This document shows positions 1 to 7,825 of a DNA stretch of 20,000 bases, piece by piece (the stretch's first letter is position 1; each line of letters begins with the position of its first letter). This DNA is from Chromera velia (Eukaryota; Sar; Chromeraceae). Under the pieces are notes generated by a model. The model made no database searches. It had not been told where the DNA came from and worked only from the letters and a program-made list of their open reading frames with translations. The translations under genes were made by a program, and so were the position numbers. The stretch lies in the NCBI GenBank assembly GCA_018398765.1, contig JAHBMJ010000211.1:4588-24587 (forward strand), in the 5' to 3' direction.

Positions 1-20
1 CCCCCCCCCCCCCCCCCCCC
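1..20. repeat. Poly-C homopolymer at window edge
   Basis: The first 20 bases are all C. The tract could be the pyrimidine tract of the 3' splice site of the adjoining exon, a coding polyproline run, or an assembly artefact at a contig end. The frame of the downstream exon stays open through it, so frame alone does not separate these options. Confidence 0.9.
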
Positions 21-31
21 GCCGTGTGCAG

Positions 32-569
32 GTACATGCAGAAGACCAAGTTGGTCAACGCCGGCTCCGTGAAAGCCATCCTGGAGACCAGCGCGCCCTA
101 CGACTTCACCAGTTTCTTCAAGATCCCCCTCGTCAAGAGCATCGACCCGTCAGACGGCTCGCAAGACGAGAACGAGAGCGAATTCGATGACGAGAACGAC
201 AACCCCAGCGTGTTCCTGTCCCTCCCCGAGATCGATGCCGTTCTGCGGGAAGTGCGAGACGCTGAGCACTACGACGATGAGAGCACTGAAGCAGGCAGCA
301 ACGGATTCCTCCAAATGAGAGACTCTGAGGCAAGAGAGCTGGAGGCCGAGATGGACGAAGAGAAACCCCTTTTCGGAAAGAAGAAGGACGACGACTGCCT
401 CAAAGCACCCGCTCCTGTGTGCGATCCCGAGAAGTGCGTCATCAAGCCTATGCCGAAAAGCCGCTGCCTGAACTCCTACAAGGATCCCGGCAAGAAGCAC
501 CCTGCAACCAAGTGCCCCAACGACGAGAATGACGATCGCTTCAGTGAAATCTATAACAAATTCTTCTGA
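32..569 (+). CDS. 3' terminal exon of an unrecognised acidic protein (partial)
   Basis: The frame is open from the window edge to a TGA at 567-569, giving about 180 residues. No ATG in good context opens it, and GTGTGCAG (24-31) and ATGCAG (36-41) follow the poly-C tract, so it looks like a last exon entered through a 3' splice site. The 5' part lies outside the window. The peptide begins with a mixed hydrophobic segment (TSFFKIPLVKSID), then a strongly acidic region (ESEFDDENDN), a helical acidic stretch, and a C-terminal part with five cysteines (DDDC, PVCD, EKCV, SRCL, TKCP) ending SEIYNKFF. No membrane segment or familiar domain is visible. The opposite strand is also open (150-674) but reads as a low-complexity shadow. 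I do not recognise the family. Coding status is likely from the clear, non-repetitive composition; the exact exon start (32 or 42) is undecided. Confidence 0.6.
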
Positions 570-1487
570 GCGAAAGTGAAGAGAAAAGAGCATGCTAATG
601 CACGCATGCAGAGAGAGAGAGAGAAAGAAGAAAGGAGCAGGGAAAAACTCGTGCAATCGCTCTTCGGTAGGCAAATGAAATCAACGCACAAATCGAAACA
701 CGCCGACACGAATGCTCAAAGAACCAGCCATGCAAAGACAAACGAGGTTCTCTCTCTTCATTCTTTCGATCTGAAATCCCCCAGCCCTGCTCTCTCTTTT
801 TCTCTGGTCTCTGGGGTGTCTGTGAATGCCTCGCTCTCTAGCTGACTGGGTGCTTTCGTGAGTCAGTCGGGTGCCAGTGATCAATCCACGCGCTTCTCTG
901 CACTCAAACGACAGCCTGCATTGGAGTCTTTATCAAATTCAATCAGCCATCTCCGCATACGACCGTGAATAAAGTAGTTCTCGCCTCTCCTTTTTTGAAG
1001 AGCACGTCAACCCTTTGAGCCTTTGACCTTTAAAAAGAGAAAGGTGCTGTCTCAAGAGAGACCATTTTCGGAAAAAGAACAGAAAAGAACGATAGAAGAG
1101 CCACAAACACAGAGAAGAACGGACGACTAACCACGCAGCTGGTATCCAACAAGAGTTCAAAGTATAAAGAAATGAACTTGCAGAGAAAGAAAGATATGAC
1201 GAGCGTCAATGACAGCGTGAGCATGTGGGACACGCCATCACATGCAATTCTGAACACGAACAACTATTTCGGAGAAAGATCAGAAGACAAAATAAATCAA
1301 TGTATATTTTAATATGCATATTACTTCGCCAGCTAGTGTTTCGCAGCTCCGAGTTGCTATCAGTCGTAAGAGAGGTTTATATAGCTAGCGCTAGTCTTAA
1401 TTTGATGCTTAAAGTCACAAGTATACTCCTAATTCCAAACTCTTCTAAAATGTTTATCATAAAAAAAAAAAAAAACATTTCAAGACT
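570..1487. other. Intergenic, no supported gene
   Basis: Probable 3' flank of the left-edge gene. It contains purine-rich low-complexity sequence (GA-rich near 609-640), an AATAAA at 966-971 that could serve in 3' end formation, and increasingly AT-rich sequence to the right. The short open frames on both strands show no recognisable protein features. Confidence 0.5.
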
Positions 1488-1759
1488 AGTAACACCTATA
1501 TAGCTGTCGGCTAAAGGGGAAAAAAAAAAAGATCCCCTAAAACCCTTTATTTTTTTTTTTTTTTTTTTCTTTTTCAGTCAAACAACTGTTGTTCAAGTGT
1601 TGCACAGGTGTTATTCATGTGTTGCATAATTGTTGTTAAGTGTTGTAACATCACTGTTGTTTGGAGTAGAAAAGTAAAAAAGAAAGAAAAAAAAAAAAGA
1701 TCTCCTCTGATCGCTTACTTTTTTTTTTTTTTTCTTTAGCCGACGTCTAGAGTAACACC
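1488..1759. mobile_element. Candidate MITE-like element with TIRs and 9-bp target duplication
   Basis: The sequence TAGCTGTCGGCTAAAG (1501-1516) is matched in inverted orientation by CTTTAGCCGACGTCTA (1734-1749), 14 of 16 positions. Outside these lie identical direct repeats AGTAACACC at 1488-1496 and 1751-1759, as expected of a 9-bp target site duplication. The interior of about 250 bp has no coding capacity. It holds facing A and T homopolymer tracts next to each TIR and a GTGTTGCA-rich centre. The 9-bp duplication recalls Mutator-like elements, but no transposase is present and the TIRs are short. The left duplication is 4 bp and the right 1 bp from the TIR, which weakens the call. Confidence 0.5.
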
Positions 1760-1930
1760 GTCACTGATTAAAATTTGTTTGGTTGTTTGTTTCTTTGTTT
1801 TTTCGTTGAACAAAAAACTTTAATTTTTTTAAAAGAATGTGATATTATATCAAGGTTTGCAATTAAAGAAAAATAAGACAAATGTTGTTGTACTTTTCGT
1901 TTAGTGTTCCCTGCAAACACCTAGGTAAGT

Positions 1931-2034
1931 GAATTTAGATAAGAATTTAGAAGAATTTAGACAGGAATTTAGAGGAATTTAGACAGGAATTTAAAGGAAT
2001 TTAGAGGAATCCAGCTAGGAGTCTAAAAGAATTT
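1931..2034. repeat. Short minisatellite of GAATTTAGA units
   Basis: About nine tandem copies of a 10 to 12-base unit beginning GAATTTAGA. In the centre a longer unit (GAATTTAGACAG) alternates with a shorter one (GAATTTAGAG), giving a higher-order period of about 22. Units decay at the right end (GAATCCAGCTAG, GAGTCTAAAAG). The array is not coding. Confidence 0.85.
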
Positions 2035-2597
2035 ATGCATGCCGGGGGCGAGTGGGGTGCTTTTTGCCCCCCTTTCTGCATAGGAGACCGGCGTTTTTCC
2101 GCAAAAAACTCGTTCTCATAATTAGTAAGGAGTTAGAAGCTGAAACTTTGTGTAAGAAGACGTTGTAATGATAGAAAAAGAACTATGGAACAGATTTTTT
2201 ATATCATTTTTAGAAACATAGGCTGCCGCGCGCAGTAAAGTCACACTCGGTCAGAAATTGCGAGATATTGCGCGAATGCGAGCGACTATGAGAAAAATAC
2301 GACTCATGCAATTAAGCTCAGAAGTAATTCCTTGCATGCATGCAGAAAATAAATGAAAGGGACTCAGATTGGACAGAATAATCCAGAAGTACAAAGAGTC
2401 TGAAGAGTGGACTGCCTGATATACCTTTCTGTAGGAACCGGACTGAATAACTAACTGACTGAAGTAATTGACTTACCTAGCCGTTATTTATTATATTAGA
2501 AAAGACCAGACTGACGGGAGCCAGTAGTGGCCAGTAGATCCAACTAGACCTGATGGAACCAAAACTTCTGTCTGTCATGCGTGCGCGTATGCATTTT
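2035..2597. other. Intergenic, no supported gene
   Basis: Mixed-composition sequence without a convincing open frame. It begins with a G-run/C-run pair (GGGGGC near 2043 and GCCCCCC near 2067) able to form a short hairpin. No RNA gene or repeat partner within the window was found. Confidence 0.5.
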
Positions 2598-2816
2598 AGC
2601 TCTCAAGCCAACTCTATTCTGAGCTTTAAGCTCTATAGATCCTGGACCCCAGATATTTGTGTCTTGACGGAGGGTCACCCCGGTAAGCCGCGAGGGTGAC
2701 GCATACTATAAACAAGCTGTGGTCGATTAAAGATATTGATTATATATCTTTAATCGTTACCTTACTTACGTCTCTACATAGATGTCGCCATAGGATTCTT
2801 CGGCCCCAATAATGAG
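2598..2816. repeat. Dispersed repeat A, copy 1
   Basis: This segment is closely similar in direct orientation to 3153-3383. Shared landmarks include the short palindrome GAGCTTTAAGCTC, the string GGACCCCAGATATTTG, GGGTCACCCCGGTAAGCC, AAGCTGTGGTCGATTAAA and TCGTTACCTTACTTACGTCT. Inside is a perfect hairpin, 2724-2756, with a 13-bp stem (CGATTAAAGATAT and its complement) and a 7-base loop. No coding frame is preserved. Function unknown; it may be a non-autonomous mobile element or an RNA-encoding repeat. Confidence 0.85.
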
Positions 2817-2970
2817 CCGGAATGATCCTTTTCTCACTATTTTGCCCCACACTTTTCAGCCAACCAGGACAGACTGGTTCATTCTCATAGAGTTCACCAG
2901 CTGAGTAGTTAGACTGCCTTCTGAGAAGGAAATTTAAAAAGTGTGATTCAAAAAAGTGGTGGGTGGGTGG

Positions 2971-3148
2971 GGGCTTTTTTGAGCATCCAAAAACTGGTAG
3001 AGGGCTTGGTCTCTTGAGTCTTCTTCTTAGTTCTTCTTTTACATATTTGTTTATATTGCCGATTTTTCTTTGTGTGGCGCCGCGCTCAGAATTCCATCTG
3101 ATACGCTAAAACGCAGGCTGGCCTCGCAAGCTCGGTGTCGCCTTTTTA
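2971..3148. repeat. Dispersed repeat B, copy 1
   Basis: Closely similar to 7104-7288 in the same orientation. Shared strings include AGAGGGCTTGGTC, TTGAGTCTTCTTCTTAGTTC, GATTTTTCTTTGTG, GGCGCCGCGCTC, ACGCTAAAACGCAGGCTGG and CTCGCAAGCTCGGTGTCGCC. It abuts repeat A copy 2 with only a few bases between, forming a compound unit 2971-3383. The minus strand is open in both copies (EELRRRLK is shared), but most differences between copies would change the amino acid, so coding is unlikely. Confidence 0.85.
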
Positions 3149-3152
3149 TTTG

Positions 3153-3383
3153 AGCTCCCAAGCCGACTCCATTCCGAGCTTTAAGCTCTATAGATCCTAG
3201 TACAGATCCTGGACCCCAGATATTTGCGTCTTGATGGAGGGTCACCCCGGTAAGCCAAGAGGGCGAGGCATGCTGTAGACAAGCTGTGGTCGATTAAAAA
3301 TATTGATTATATATTTTTAATCGTTACCTTACTTACGTCTTTACATGGACATCGCCCTAGGATCCTTCAGCCCCAGTAATGAG
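3153..3383. repeat. Dispersed repeat A, copy 2
   Basis: Second copy of repeat A. It carries an extra 12 bases from a local duplication (AGATCCT repeated around AGTAC near 3193-3212). The internal hairpin lies at 3291-3323 and is again perfect. Compared with copy 1 both arms differ at one paired position (G to A on the left arm, C to T on the right), so base pairing is preserved. The right boundary of similarity is at TAATGAG. Confidence 0.85.
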
Positions 3384-3734
3384 GGGGGTCCCAGGTCTGA
3401 GAACGGTCAGATGCTTAATAATATAATATTTAGCAGATGGCCGATAGAGCTGTAGTGAGGTATGCCAGTGTAAGAGTATGTCGATAAAAAAATATATAAG
3501 ACGGTCTAAATACTACTACTAGTAAGGCAAATGTTAAGTCGAACAGGTATGAACGGGTAATTTTTAGTGTTAGTGTCTATGTCTGATTCAAGACTCGGAG
3601 TGGGTATTGGAATCTTTTAATGTAGAAGGAATACGTCGTGGTGATGAGGGGGTCCCTACTCGGCGTAGTACTCGCCCTTCTTGTGAGACCAACTTGAAAC
3701 TCATGGCTTTGAGGACTCTTTGGCTGAAGAATGA
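3384..3734. other. Intergenic, no supported gene
   Basis: AT-rich sequence between the dispersed repeats and the large minisatellite, with a short TACTACTACTAG run near 3510. No convincing coding or RNA feature seen. Confidence 0.45.
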
Positions 3735-6101
3735 AGATAGAGAAAGAGGTGCTGTGTCCGTTTCTGTCTATCAGAGTAGCAACACACAGAGAGAGGCTGC
3801 GTCCTCTTCTGTCTGCAAGAGTCAAAAAAGGCACAGAAAGGCGTAGAGGGGTACTGTGCTGGCAGTATGCTTTGTCTGCAGGAGTGAGCAAAAACCGAGT
3901 GGGGTGATGTCCTCTTCTGTTTGTAATAGTGAGTGACATAGAGAGAGGAGCTGTGTCCTCTTCCGTTTGACAAATGAGAAGCACACACAGAGAAAGCGGT
4001 TGTGTCCTCTTCTTGTTTGACCGAATGAGCAAGCACACAGAGAAGGGCTGTGTTCTTTCTGTCTGCAGGAGTGAGTAAACAGAGAGAGGGGCTGTGATGG
4101 GGCCGGTCCTCTTCCGTCTGACAATGGGCAAGGCACACACAGAGAGATGGTGTGTCCTTCTGCCTGCAAGAGCGAGCAACATACTGTCAGAGAGAGGGGC
4201 TGTGTCCTCTTTTGTCTGCAAGAGTGAATAATAGTGAGCAAGTTGAACACAGAGACCGGGGCGGTATCATGTGGTGTCTTCTTTTGTCTGCAGGAGCGAG
4301 CAACACAGATAGAGGGGCGGTGTCCCCCTTCTCTGCAAGCGTGAGCGCTACAGAGAGTTCTGTGTTTTCCTTCCTTAACACTGAACAGACGTAGAGAGAG
4401 GCTGCATACTTTCCTGCTTGCAAGAGTCAGCAACCCAGAGAGGTCTAGCTGTGTTTTCTCCTGTCTGCCAGAGTAAGGGACAACACACACTGTCAGAGAG
4501 GGTCGCGTCCTCTTCTGTCTGAAGGAGACTCAGTAACACACAGAGAGAGGGGCTGTGTCGTCTTCTGTCTGCAGGTGTGAGCAACACAGAGTCGTCGGCC
4601 TGCAAGAGTGAGCAACACCGAGAGAGGGGCATGAGAGGGGTGGTATATGCAAGAGTATGCGATACAAGGAGGGGCTGTGTCCCCTTCTGTGTGCAGGAGT
4701 GAATACACACAAGAGGGGCTGTGTCCCCTTCTGTCAGCAAGTGTAAGCAACTACAACGAGGAGCGATGTTCTCTCTATCTAGCTGCAAGACTGAGAGAGA
4801 GGTAGAGGGGAAGTGCCGGCATTGTACTTTTGTCCACAAGAGCAAACCCACAGAGAAATGCTGCTTCCTCAACATCTGCGAGAGTAGCAAGCAGGTATCC
4901 AAGAGAGAGGGGCGGTGCACTCTTCTGTCTGCGAGAGTGAGCAATTAGATAGAGAGCGGGTGGCGTACTTTCCTGCTGCCAGAGTGAGCATATACACAGA
5001 CGGGTTGTGACGCCCTTTGTCTGCAGGTGTGAACGATACGACGAGGGGCCGTGTCCTCTTCTGCCCGCAAGAGTGAGAAAGGCGTAGAGTCTCAGCGGCA
5101 GTGTGCTCGTTTTGTGCTTTTGTCTGCAAGAGTGAGCAACACAGAGAGAGGGGCGGTGTCGTCTTCTGTCTGTAAGAGTGAGCAACATAGAGAGAGGGGT
5201 TGTGTCCTTCTTTGGCTTTAACAGTGAGCAACCTGGAGAAGTTTGCAAGCGTGAGTAAGCACCGAGAGAGGGGTGGTGTCATCTTCTGTCGTTAAGAGTG
5301 AGCAACACAGAGAGAGAGGTTGTGTCCTTCTTTCAAAAATTGGCTTTAACAGTGAGCAACCTGGAGAAGTTTGCAAGAGTGAGTAAACACCGAGAGAAGG
5401 GCGGTGTCGTCTTCTGTCTGTAAGAGTGAGCAACACAGAGAGAGGGGTTGTGTCCTTCTTTGGCTTTAACAGTGAGCAACCTGGAGAAGTTTGCAAGAGT
5501 GAGTAAACACCGAGAGAAGGGCGGTGTCGTCTTCTGTCTGTAAGAGTGAGCAACACAGAGAGAGGGGCGGTATCCCCTTTTGTCTGCAAGAGTCGGAAAG
5601 GCGTAGGGGCAATGTGCTGGCATTGTGCTTCTGTCTGCAAGGTCAGTAATTACAGAGAGAAGGGCTTTGTCCTCTTGTCCTCTGCTATCTGCAAGAGTGA
5701 AAAGGGGCGTACAGAGGCAGTGCGCTAGGCAGTGTGCTGACATTGTGCTTTGTCTGCAGAGTGAGTAAACTAAAGGAGAGGGGCGGTGGCCTGCTCTATC
5801 TGCAAGAGCGAGAAAGGCGCCGAGTGCGCTGGCATTGTGCTGTGTCTGCAAGAATGAGTAACACCGAGAGGGGGGCGGTGTCGTGTTCTGTCTGTAAGAG
5901 CAAACATACAGGGAGAGGGGTTGTGTCCCCTTCTGCCTGCAAGAGTGAGAAAGGTGTAGAGAGGTAGTATGCTGGCACCGTGCTTTTGTCGCAAGAGTGG
6001 CCAAATGTCGAAAAGGGGTTGTGCCTTTCCTATCTGCAGCTGTGTGTTACACAGAGAGAGGGGCTATGTCGTCGTTTGTTTGCAAGAGTGAGTAGGGCGC
6101 G
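3735..6101. repeat. Large degenerate minisatellite, about 46-bp unit
   Basis: About 2.4 kb of tandem, diverged copies of one unit, roughly fifty in number. A clean copy near 5129-5174 is 46 bases long. It starts GTGAGCAACACAGAGAGAGG, continues GGC(T/G)GTGTCCTCTTCTG and ends TCTGCAAGA. A variant unit recurs that begins GTGAGAAAGGCGTAGAG and contains GTGCTGGCATTGTGC (for example near 3836, 5076, 5590, 5810 and 5947). Because 46 is not a multiple of 3 and stops are rare in the antisense sense, long overlapping minus-strand open frames exist in all frames with a 46-residue period. These are read as repeat artefacts. The array ends where GAGTGAGTAGGGCGCGC leads into unrelated sequence. Confidence 0.93.
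5214..5570. repeat. Higher-order repeat inside the minisatellite
   Basis: A 120-base compound unit starting GGCTTTAACAGTGAGCAACC occurs at 5214, 5342 and 5462. Copies two and three are identical over more than 100 bases, whereas ordinary units of the array are much more diverged. Copy two is preceded by an 8-base insertion (CAAAAATT). This points to recent local amplification, for example by unequal exchange or replication slippage. Confidence 0.85.
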
Positions 6102-6113
6102 CTGTGAACATGG

Positions 6114-6365
6114 AATGAAAGATGCTTCGGATTCCGAAGATGAGTTGATTCGGCAGGAGGACGTTGAGGGGTACTGGAAGGCATGTAAGCTCGAAAGGTA
6201 TGTGAGTGACATGTAAGTGATGCCAGTGGGTGTTTGCTGGAACGTGGCAGGCATAGTTTGAAGGAGGTGCTCAGAGATGTGAAAGAAGTGTGGATTGCCT
6301 GTGTGGCACGTGATTTTAGGGGAGAAGGTAGGACTCACCGATGCCGGCTCTTCCAACGTCTGTGA
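6114..6365 (+). pseudogene. Possible coding remnant or unresolved exons
   Basis: An ATG at 6115 opens a short frame with non-repetitive, protein-like sequence (KDASDSEDELIRQEDVEG, then WKACKLER) that stops at 6214-6216. The next frame over takes up another plausible stretch (GCLLERGRHSLKEVLRDVKE, then VWIACVARDFRGEG) that stops near 6365. Between them is a near duplication of about 11 bases (GTGAGTGACAT and GTAAGTGATGC), which could be a frame-breaking insertion in an old gene. Alternatively both pieces are exons of an unrecognised gene, since donor-like GTATGTGAG and GTAGGA follow them. I cannot name a family, and the case rests only on sequence texture. Confidence 0.22.
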
Positions 6366-7103
6366 AGGTTTCCATTTAAATTCTGTCCCTGGAGTCGCTG
6401 ACCACTGCGTTGGCCTGCAGGTCGCAGGGGGGGAATAAAGGTCAGACAGTCTTGCAAGGCAAGGGCCACGCACGCGTTAATCTGGGCGTGAGGAGCTCCA
6501 TGGCAAGTGTCTGAGCAGTCTGGGAGACTTCCAGTGTGATGTGACCTGATATTACAAGGTGAAATTCACGGAGGGAGTTGTAGATGGTTGCAACCAGCTG
6601 GACAAGCCTGTGTCGTCATGTGTTGCGTGTCTTTGGCTCACGTGTTGCTTCAGGAAGAGACCTTGTACGATGCGTGTAAACTGACCTCTGGAGACCAGGG
6701 AGCTTGAGAGCGGCAGGCGGGGGCGTCATTGGTGAGCACCAGCCCGCGTCGCTTGCCTGCATGCAGAGTGCAGGAGGAAAGTGGGAGAATCGAATCGCAT
6801 GTACCAGTTAAGTAATCGGGTTGCGCCAGCTTGTAGACGCGACCAGCGGCTGACTTTTTTGAGCCTGAGCATCCTGTGTGGAAGCAAGCGAGAGCGGACC
6901 TGGTCCCTTTGGGTGCCGCTGAGGCGAAAGGGGGGTGTTCTTGTGTGAGAGGAGGGTACCGCGGAAAGTGTGGTGCTCGTTGGGAGCGTGTGTTGCTGTG
7001 TGACAGTGTTTGGTAAGTGTTCACAGCAACCATCAGCTGACCTTGTGAGGACAGAAGAGCCGCGTGCTAGTAACTTGACCAGAGCCTCGTTAGGACGCCG
7101 AGA
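6366..7103. other. Intergenic, possibly degraded coding sequence
   Basis: No intact gene. One short plus-strand frame (about 6550-6712) has protein-like texture (LAHVLLQEETLYDACKL) but lacks a start and ends in a stop. A longer minus-strand open frame (7238-6726) runs through repeat B and has low-complexity basic and serine-rich content. Neither could be supported as a gene. Confidence 0.35.
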
Positions 7104-7288
7104 GGGCTTTTTCGAGCGTCCCGAAACTGGCAGAGGGCTTGGTCCCTTGAGTCTTCTTCTTAGTTCTTCTTTTGCATATTCGTTTATATTGCAGATTTTT
7201 CTTTGTGCGCGGCGCCGCGCTCGGAATTCCGTCTGCATGGTACGCTAAAACGCAGGCTGGTCTCGCAAGCTCGGTGTCGCCTTTTCAT
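7104..7288. repeat. Dispersed repeat B, copy 2
   Basis: Second copy of repeat B, same orientation as 2971-3148 and about 4.1 kb away. It ends about 180 bases before the proposed start of the ankyrin gene and is not followed by repeat A. It has small insertions relative to copy 1, for example CATG within CTGCATGGTACGC. Confidence 0.85.
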
Positions 7289-7340
7289 GCAAACATGCAT
7301 TTCCAAACAACAGTTGCACCATTGCCGAATGAGTCAATCT

Positions 7341-7358
7341 ATATATATATATATATAT
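7341..7358. repeat. (AT)9 microsatellite
   Basis: Nine uninterrupted AT dinucleotides in the 5' flank of the ankyrin gene. Confidence 0.9.
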
Positions 7359-7470
7359 CAACCTCCGAGGAGGTTTTTCATACATTCGGCTGAGTCATAC
7401 GTTAGAATATTCTCTTGCACTTGCGTTGCTGGCTCTCTGACATTGCCTTTCAAATCAGTGCAATCAAACA

Positions 7471-7768
7471 ATGGGATGTGGAGCATCGACAACGGCTCAG
7501 ACAGGTCAGTCAATGGAAGTCACCTCAGTGTGCACTGCAGACTTTCGCTCCAACTCAGAGACCGAGAATTACCGCGCCCATCTGTCATGCTGCATATACA
7601 GTGCTGTTCGTTTGTTTCAACTCACTCATGATGACATCACTCTGTCCAAATGCACGAAATTCTCTCCTTCTCAACACTCTGCTACCTTTCTTCTTTTCAT
7701 CTCCCTCTGTGTGGGTCAGTTGATCCCCATACATACATCGGTTCGTCAGTTGGTTTGCTCGCGCGTGC

Positions 7769-7825
<57 letters not shown>

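Noticed and set aside
3577-6004. Several long overlapping minus-strand open frames across the minisatellite with motifs such as DRRGHSPSLCVAHSCRQK
   Set aside because: The 46-base unit has few antisense stops in any frame, so the peptide repeat simply cycles through all three frames. There is no start context, no codon preference and units change length freely.
3735-6101. CRISPR array
   Set aside because: Units are contiguous, with no unique spacers between conserved repeats, and the genome is eukaryotic.
6726-7238. 170-residue minus-strand open frame through repeat B
   Set aside because: The other copy of repeat B differs mainly at amino-acid-changing positions, so there is no sign of protein-level selection.
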